From contig NZ_PKGB01000006.1 in NCBI RefSeq assembly GCF_002848135.1, positions 1 through 64,000 on the forward strand: a DNA stretch of 64,000 bases. The letters run 5' to 3'. Positions within the stretch are counted from its first letter, which is position 1. The number at the start of each line of letters is the position of its first letter. The position numbers and the translations under genes are program-made. This stretch comes from Hydrogenovibrio sp. SC-1 (GTDB lineage: Bacteria > Pseudomonadota > Gammaproteobacteria > Thiomicrospirales > Thiomicrospiraceae). The notes under the pieces are model-generated. The model worked only from the letters and a program-made list of their open reading frames with translations, was not told where the DNA came from and did not search any database. Positions 60,187 through 64,000 of the stretch are shown one piece after another.

Positions 60187-61548
60187 ATGACAGATAGAAT
60201 CGTTGAAAAGGTTGCCACTCAAACGGATGAGAGTCGCAACCAAGGACGCCGCGCTTTCTTAAAGGGCGGTGCAGCTGTAGCTGGGGGCGTGCTTTTTACC
60301 AAAGCAGCTTCAGCAGCTGAAGGCAAAACCTATAATCCAACTAAGGCGGTTGCCCCTTACGCAGGTAAGGAAGAGCTAACGGATGTATTACAAGACGGCG
60401 CAGCACGTAAGAGTTTAGGCTTTGGGGTTCGTAAGTACCCTTATGGTATGCCTTCTCCTTATGAAAAAGAAGTACAGCGTCGCACCTTAGAATGGTTGAC
60501 GCCAGATGCGATGGCATCAATTACCATGTCACCATTGCAAAGCTTGCACGGTATTATTACCCCTAACGGACTACATTTTGAACGCTTCCACGGTGGTGTT
60601 CCGACCATTAATCCAGAAGAGCATCGTTTGGTGATTCATGGTTTGGTTGAGCGTCCATTGATTTTCACAATGGATGATTTAAAGCGTTTCCCTTCGGTTT
60701 CTCGTATTCACTTTGTTGAGTGTCCTGCGAACGGAGCGATGGAATGGAAAGGGGTTCAGTTGAACTCAGTACAGTGGACGCACGGGATGATGTCTTGTGC
60801 AGAATATACTGGGGTGCGTTTGTCTGACCTATTAAAAGAAGCGGGGATCAAGCCTGAAGGTAAGTGGATTTTACCGGAAGGGGCAGATGCTTCTGGGATG
60901 TCACGTTCATTGCCAATTGATATTGCGATGGACGATTGTTTTGTAGCTTATGCCCAAAATGGTGAAGCACTTCGTCGTGAGCAAGGTTACCCAATTCGTT
61001 TAGTCGTTCCAGGTTGTGAAGCGAATATGTGGGTTAAATACCTACGTCGACTTTATGTTCATGATGTGCCTATGCAGCACCGTGAAGAAACCTCTAAATA
61101 CACTGAATTGATGCCTGATGGAACAGCTCAACGCTTCTCTTGGTATATGGAAGCTAACTCAGTGATCACTTATCCTTCACCAGACTTTAAAATGCAAGGC
61201 CCTGGTAAATATTACATTCGTGGCTTAGCTTGGTCAGGTCGTGGCAAAGTAGCACATGTTGATGTCTCTGTTGATGGAGGCAAAAACTGGAAAGAAGCGC
61301 ACTTTACATCACCCGTGCTAGATAAGGCTTGGACGCGTTTTGAACTGGAATGGGAATGGGATGGTAAAGAAGCTTTCTTAATGAGTCGAGTGACGGATGA
61401 AACAGGCTATGTTCAGCCGCCTATGCCGCAAATGCGTAAATTGGAAGGTACGAACAACGTTTACCACCGTACAGCGATGGTTACTTGGCGTGTCCATGAT
61501 TGGGATGGTGGCAAAAACGGAGGAATGATTGAAAATGTTCAGTACTAA
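60187..61548 (+). CDS. soxC: SoxC, sulfite dehydrogenase molybdopterin subunit
   Basis: Periplasmic molybdenum enzyme of the Sox thiosulfate-oxidation pathway; with SoxD it oxidises the sulfane sulfur bound to SoxY. The 453 residues open with a Tat signal (NQGRRAFLKGG, then a hydrophobic run ending near AASAAEG). The molybdenum-binding Cys is in HFVECPANGAMEW, followed by SDLLKEAG and GCEANMWVKYLRRL. The C-terminal part is the dimerisation domain. soxD overlaps its end. Confidence 0.95.
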   Translation: MTDRIVEKVATQTDESRNQGRRAFLKGGAAVAGGVLFTKAASAAEGKTYNPTKAVAPYAGKEELTDVLQDGAARKSLGFGVRKYPYGMPSPYEKEVQRRTLEWLTPDAMASITMSPLQSLHGIITPNGLHFERFHGGVPTINPEEHRLVIHGLVERPLIFTMDDLKRFPSVSRIHFVECPANGAMEWKGVQLNSVQWTHGMMSCAEYTGVRLSDLLKEAGIKPEGKWILPEGADASGMSRSLPIDIAMDDCFVAYAQNGEALRREQGYPIRLVVPGCEANMWVKYLRRLYVHDVPMQHREETSKYTELMPDGTAQRFSWYMEANSVITYPSPDFKMQGPGKYYIRGLAWSGRGKVAHVDVSVDGGKNWKEAHFTSPVLDKAWTRFELEWEWDGKEAFLMSRVTDETGYVQPPMPQMRKLEGTNNVYHRTAMVTWRVHDWDGGKNGGMIENVQY

Positions 61549-62614
61549 ACAAACAATAATCGCAGCAGCGCTTGCCTTAAGTTCGGCAACGGTGTTTGCA
61601 ATGAGTGGTAGCCCAGACTCTAATAAAGAAGTGGTTGCTAAAAAAGATGGCTTATATGCATCTAACTATGTCGAAATCATCAAAAATGCAGATGGAAAAT
61701 ATCTTGATGCAAAAGTGATTGAAGCGATTTTAGGTAAGGATGCGACACACGGACGTGCTGGATTAAAAGGGAAGCTAGACCCTGCAAACCCTTATTCTTT
61801 TGAGGTGGATGACAGCATTGATGGTGGTAACCATGGTAATTCACAATGTAAAGTGCCAGCCGCTTTTGTTGAAGTGCATGATAGTGTGAATAAGAATTAC
61901 TACAGTGATGCCGACTTTGTGGCCAATGGTTTTGGAACGCCGATTGCAGAATCTGCCTTAGAGAAGTGGAATATCACGGTTGATGGTGATGGTAAAGGCT
62001 TGCCTGATCCGTCAGTTGGAATGACTGTTGAAGAAGGTGCGAAAGTGTATGTACAGTTTTGTGCCATGTGTCATGGTGAGTTTGGTGAAGGAGCCAAAGG
62101 GTACTTGCCTTTAGCTGTGGATCAGAACCTAGTGGCATCTGACTTCCGTGATCCAGCACCGATGAAAACAGTGGGTAACTATTGGCCTTATGCGGTCACT
62201 TTCTTTGATTATATTCGTCGTACTATGCCTTATTGGACGCCTAATGCACCGTTTATTGGTGATAAAGGGTACATGGGGATTACGGCTTACATTATGCAAT
62301 CTAACTATATCCCAGTTGGCTTTGATGAAGATGGTGAGCCGATTGAGTTGGATTATGATACCTTCTATAACTCAGAATTGTTGATGAAGCAAAACCGTTA
62401 TATGAAGAACCAAGGCAACTTCTTCTGTGATCACCGTCCTGTTGTCCACAACGAACGTTGTATGAACAACTGTCCTGATTCACAAGTCGGGAATGGTAAA
62501 GGGGATGTGCATGATTATGTTCAAGCCCGTAAACTTCCTGACGGAACTTTACAGTACAACGTGCCACAGCGTTTACATGAAGATCCTCCAGGTGTAGGTC
62601 ACGCTGGAATGTAA
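61535..62614 (+). CDS. soxD: SoxD, cytochrome c subunit of sulfite dehydrogenase
   Basis: Periplasmic c-type cytochrome that takes electrons from SoxC; 359 residues from the ATG at 61535. A TTG at 61529 is better spaced from GGAGG and is an alternative start. A signal peptide (about 1-23, ending TVFA) is followed by one haem site, CAMCH, near residue 172. The C-terminal segment carries extra Cys (FFCDHRPVVHNERCMNNC) typical of SoxD. It overlaps soxC by 14 bp. Confidence 0.93.
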   Translation: MFSTKQTIIAAALALSSATVFAMSGSPDSNKEVVAKKDGLYASNYVEIIKNADGKYLDAKVIEAILGKDATHGRAGLKGKLDPANPYSFEVDDSIDGGNHGNSQCKVPAAFVEVHDSVNKNYYSDADFVANGFGTPIAESALEKWNITVDGDGKGLPDPSVGMTVEEGAKVYVQFCAMCHGEFGEGAKGYLPLAVDQNLVASDFRDPAPMKTVGNYWPYAVTFFDYIRRTMPYWTPNAPFIGDKGYMGITAYIMQSNYIPVGFDEDGEPIELDYDTFYNSELLMKQNRYMKNQGNFFCDHRPVVHNERCMNNCPDSQVGNGKGDVHDYVQARKLPDGTLQYNVPQRLHEDPPGVGHAGM

Positions 62615-62632
62615 AAAGTGATCATCACTCAT

Positions 62633-62663
62633 AAAAAACCCGCTTCTATTAGCGGGTTTTTTT
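62633..62663 (+). terminator. Terminator of soxCD
   Basis: ACCCGCT and AGCGGGT form a stem with a 6-nt loop, flanked by an A-run and followed by a T-run. Confidence 0.92.
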
Positions 62664-62850
62664 ACCTTGAAGAAAAGCAGAATTAGTAAAAATCAAGCAA
62701 GCCAGCTTTTGCCGGCGCTTAAAAATTACCTGATGTGATTGATTAACTTGTTATTAATGAGAAATGGCTTTCTCAGTAAATAAGTAGTCAATTTCATTCA
62801 AAAAAGTCGTTTTATCATTCAATTCAGTATTTTTTCATCCAAGTACAATG

Positions 62851-64000
62851 TTATTCCAAGTCTCTTTGAAGCTGAAGATCTGGTGATTCTTCAAATGAGT
62901 AATGTTGCTCATTGAAAATGCGCAGACAGGCATCAACAATTGGTGCATCTAAAGTAATGCCGCTTTGTGCAGTGATCTCTCTTAGAGCGGCTTCAATGCC
63001 AAGTGCTCCTCGATAGGGTCGATGTGATGTCATTGCCTCAACCACATCGGCGACGGCAAGAATTTTAGATTCCAACAAAATAGCATCATTTTTTAAGCCC
63101 TTCGGGTAGCCGGAACCATCAATGCGTTCATGGTGTTGCAGAATGATTTGGGCAATCGGCCACGGGAAGTCAACGTCTTTAAGGATATTGAAGCCAATAA
63201 TTACATGTTCTTTGATTAAACCAAATTCCATTTCACTCAGCGTTCTAGGTTTAGACAGTATCTCTGCTGGAATACCAATTTTCCCCAAGTCATGAATTGA
63301 CGCGGCTAAATAGAGTCCATGTATACGATCAGGCGACAGCCCTAGTTCTGTGGCAATTTTAGAGCACAAATCAGCAACGCGTCTCTGGTGTCCGGCGGTA
63401 TAGGGGTCTCTTTCTTCAGTGGTATAGCCGATTAATTGTATCGTTTGTTCAAGACTATGCTGTAGACGGACTTCATATAGTATTTTATCTGCTGATGTCT
63501 TCAGAGCAGTGAGTCCAAAGGAAAGGTCTTGTGTTTCTCTGCTAATAAGCTGTGCTCTGTAGGAGACCAAATATCAAGTTTGGAACTGTAGAGTGTTAAA
63601 CAGGCGGTCTTATTATTGGGTAGCTGAAAAGGCAACGCAATAGCAGATTTGAAACCACGTTTTGATGCTTCTTTCTGGCAATGAGTCATTTTCAAGTCTG
63701 TAGCAATATTGTCAGAAAATTCAATTTTCTGTGAATGGATGGCACGGCCTGTAAGGCTATTGGAAAAATCATCTTTTGATGTAGTGATTTTACATAGTTC
63801 TAAATAGCCGTCATCCTGTCCGAATTGGGAAATGACTTTGACATTCTTGTCATCGTGATCCTCTGTTAAGCCAACCCATGCCAGTAGATATCCGCCTGAC
63901 TCTACCGCGATGCGGCAATATTCGGTTAGCAAGATCATTTCTGTGTCAGATTTAAGCAGTGCAATATTGCTTTCACTGATCATTTTAAGGGATCGGGTGG
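62851..64000 (-). pseudogene. GAF/HD-GYP phosphodiesterase gene with frameshift, partial
   Basis: Two frames together make one protein: a GAF domain (EYCRIAVESGGYLLAWVGL, frame ending at 63501) and an HD-GYP domain (from about 63545 to 62851). The GAF frame reads SLLAEKHK near 63540, whereas the HD frame resumes with ETQDLSFGLTALK, the normal continuation; loss of one base explains it. HD-GYP marks HDLGKIGIP and HHERIDGSGYP are intact and the domain family degrades c-di-GMP. The GAF frame is open to the window edge, so the start is missing. Confidence 0.8.

Overview
The window looks like the chromosome, near the replication origin, of a sulfur-oxidising, CO2-fixing gammaproteobacterium, most probably of the Thiomicrospira / Hydrogenovibrio / Thiomicrorhabdus group. 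The basis is a phosphoribulokinase (Calvin cycle), sulfite dehydrogenase genes soxC-soxD, a split YeeE/YedE sulfur transporter, two TauE/SafE exporters, an AT-rich genome and a large number of c-di-GMP enzymes. The genus is inferred from gene content; no database search was possible. No rRNA, tRNA, insertion sequence, prophage or CRISPR array was seen.

Layout. 1-12 kb: the end of a DUF389 membrane protein, phosphoribulokinase, gyrB, a ChaN-like/SYLF pair, and a four-gene heavy-metal RND efflux operon (TolC, adaptor, pump, DUF3240). 12-16 kb: the two-component system that probably controls that operon, then the split YeeE/YedE transporter. 16-19 kb: typA, proline iminopeptidase and dtd. 19-25 kb: the leftward block dnaA-dnaN-X-recF, where X is an unrecognised coiled-coil membrane protein. 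DnaA boxes lie just upstream of dnaA, so this is the likely origin region. 25-33 kb: TauE, then cupin, class II aldolase and an LsrK-like FGGY kinase, all downstream of metH. 33-40 kb: DUF302, a REC-REC-GGDEF protein, trmA-TauE, and a haem island (hugZ divergent from hmuUV). 40-44 kb: a sugar/AI-2-type periplasmic binding protein directly upstream of a GGDEF-EAL protein. 44-47 kb: FkbM methyltransferase, MOSC protein, ttcA and a lipid A acyltransferase-like gene. 47-55 kb: a signalling block with an HBM chemoreceptor, a receiver protein, GGDEF-EAL, Cache-PAS-GGDEF and globin/CZB-GGDEF. 55-60 kb: a lipoprotein, gamma carbonic anhydrase, aroE and hemB. 60-64 kb: soxC-soxD and a GAF/HD-GYP gene broken by a frameshift and cut by the window edge.

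How the genes work together. Autotrophy is served by phosphoribulokinase and perhaps the gamma carbonic anhydrase-like protein. Sulfur oxidation and sulfur traffic are served by SoxCD, YeeE/YedE and TauE. Haem and iron handling involves HugZ/HmuUV, HemB and perhaps ChaN. Six proteins that make, break or probably break c-di-GMP lie within 30 kb (33.9-64 kb).

Two things stand out. First, the 10-bp palindrome CCAGGCCTGG occurs 11 times, about 500-fold more than chance, and is almost always followed by T on the plus strand, whichever way the local gene runs. Second, two clusters resemble parts of AI-2 or sugar signalling: an LsrK-like kinase with a cupin and a class II aldolase, and a LuxP/RbsB-like binding protein paired with a c-di-GMP enzyme instead of a transporter.
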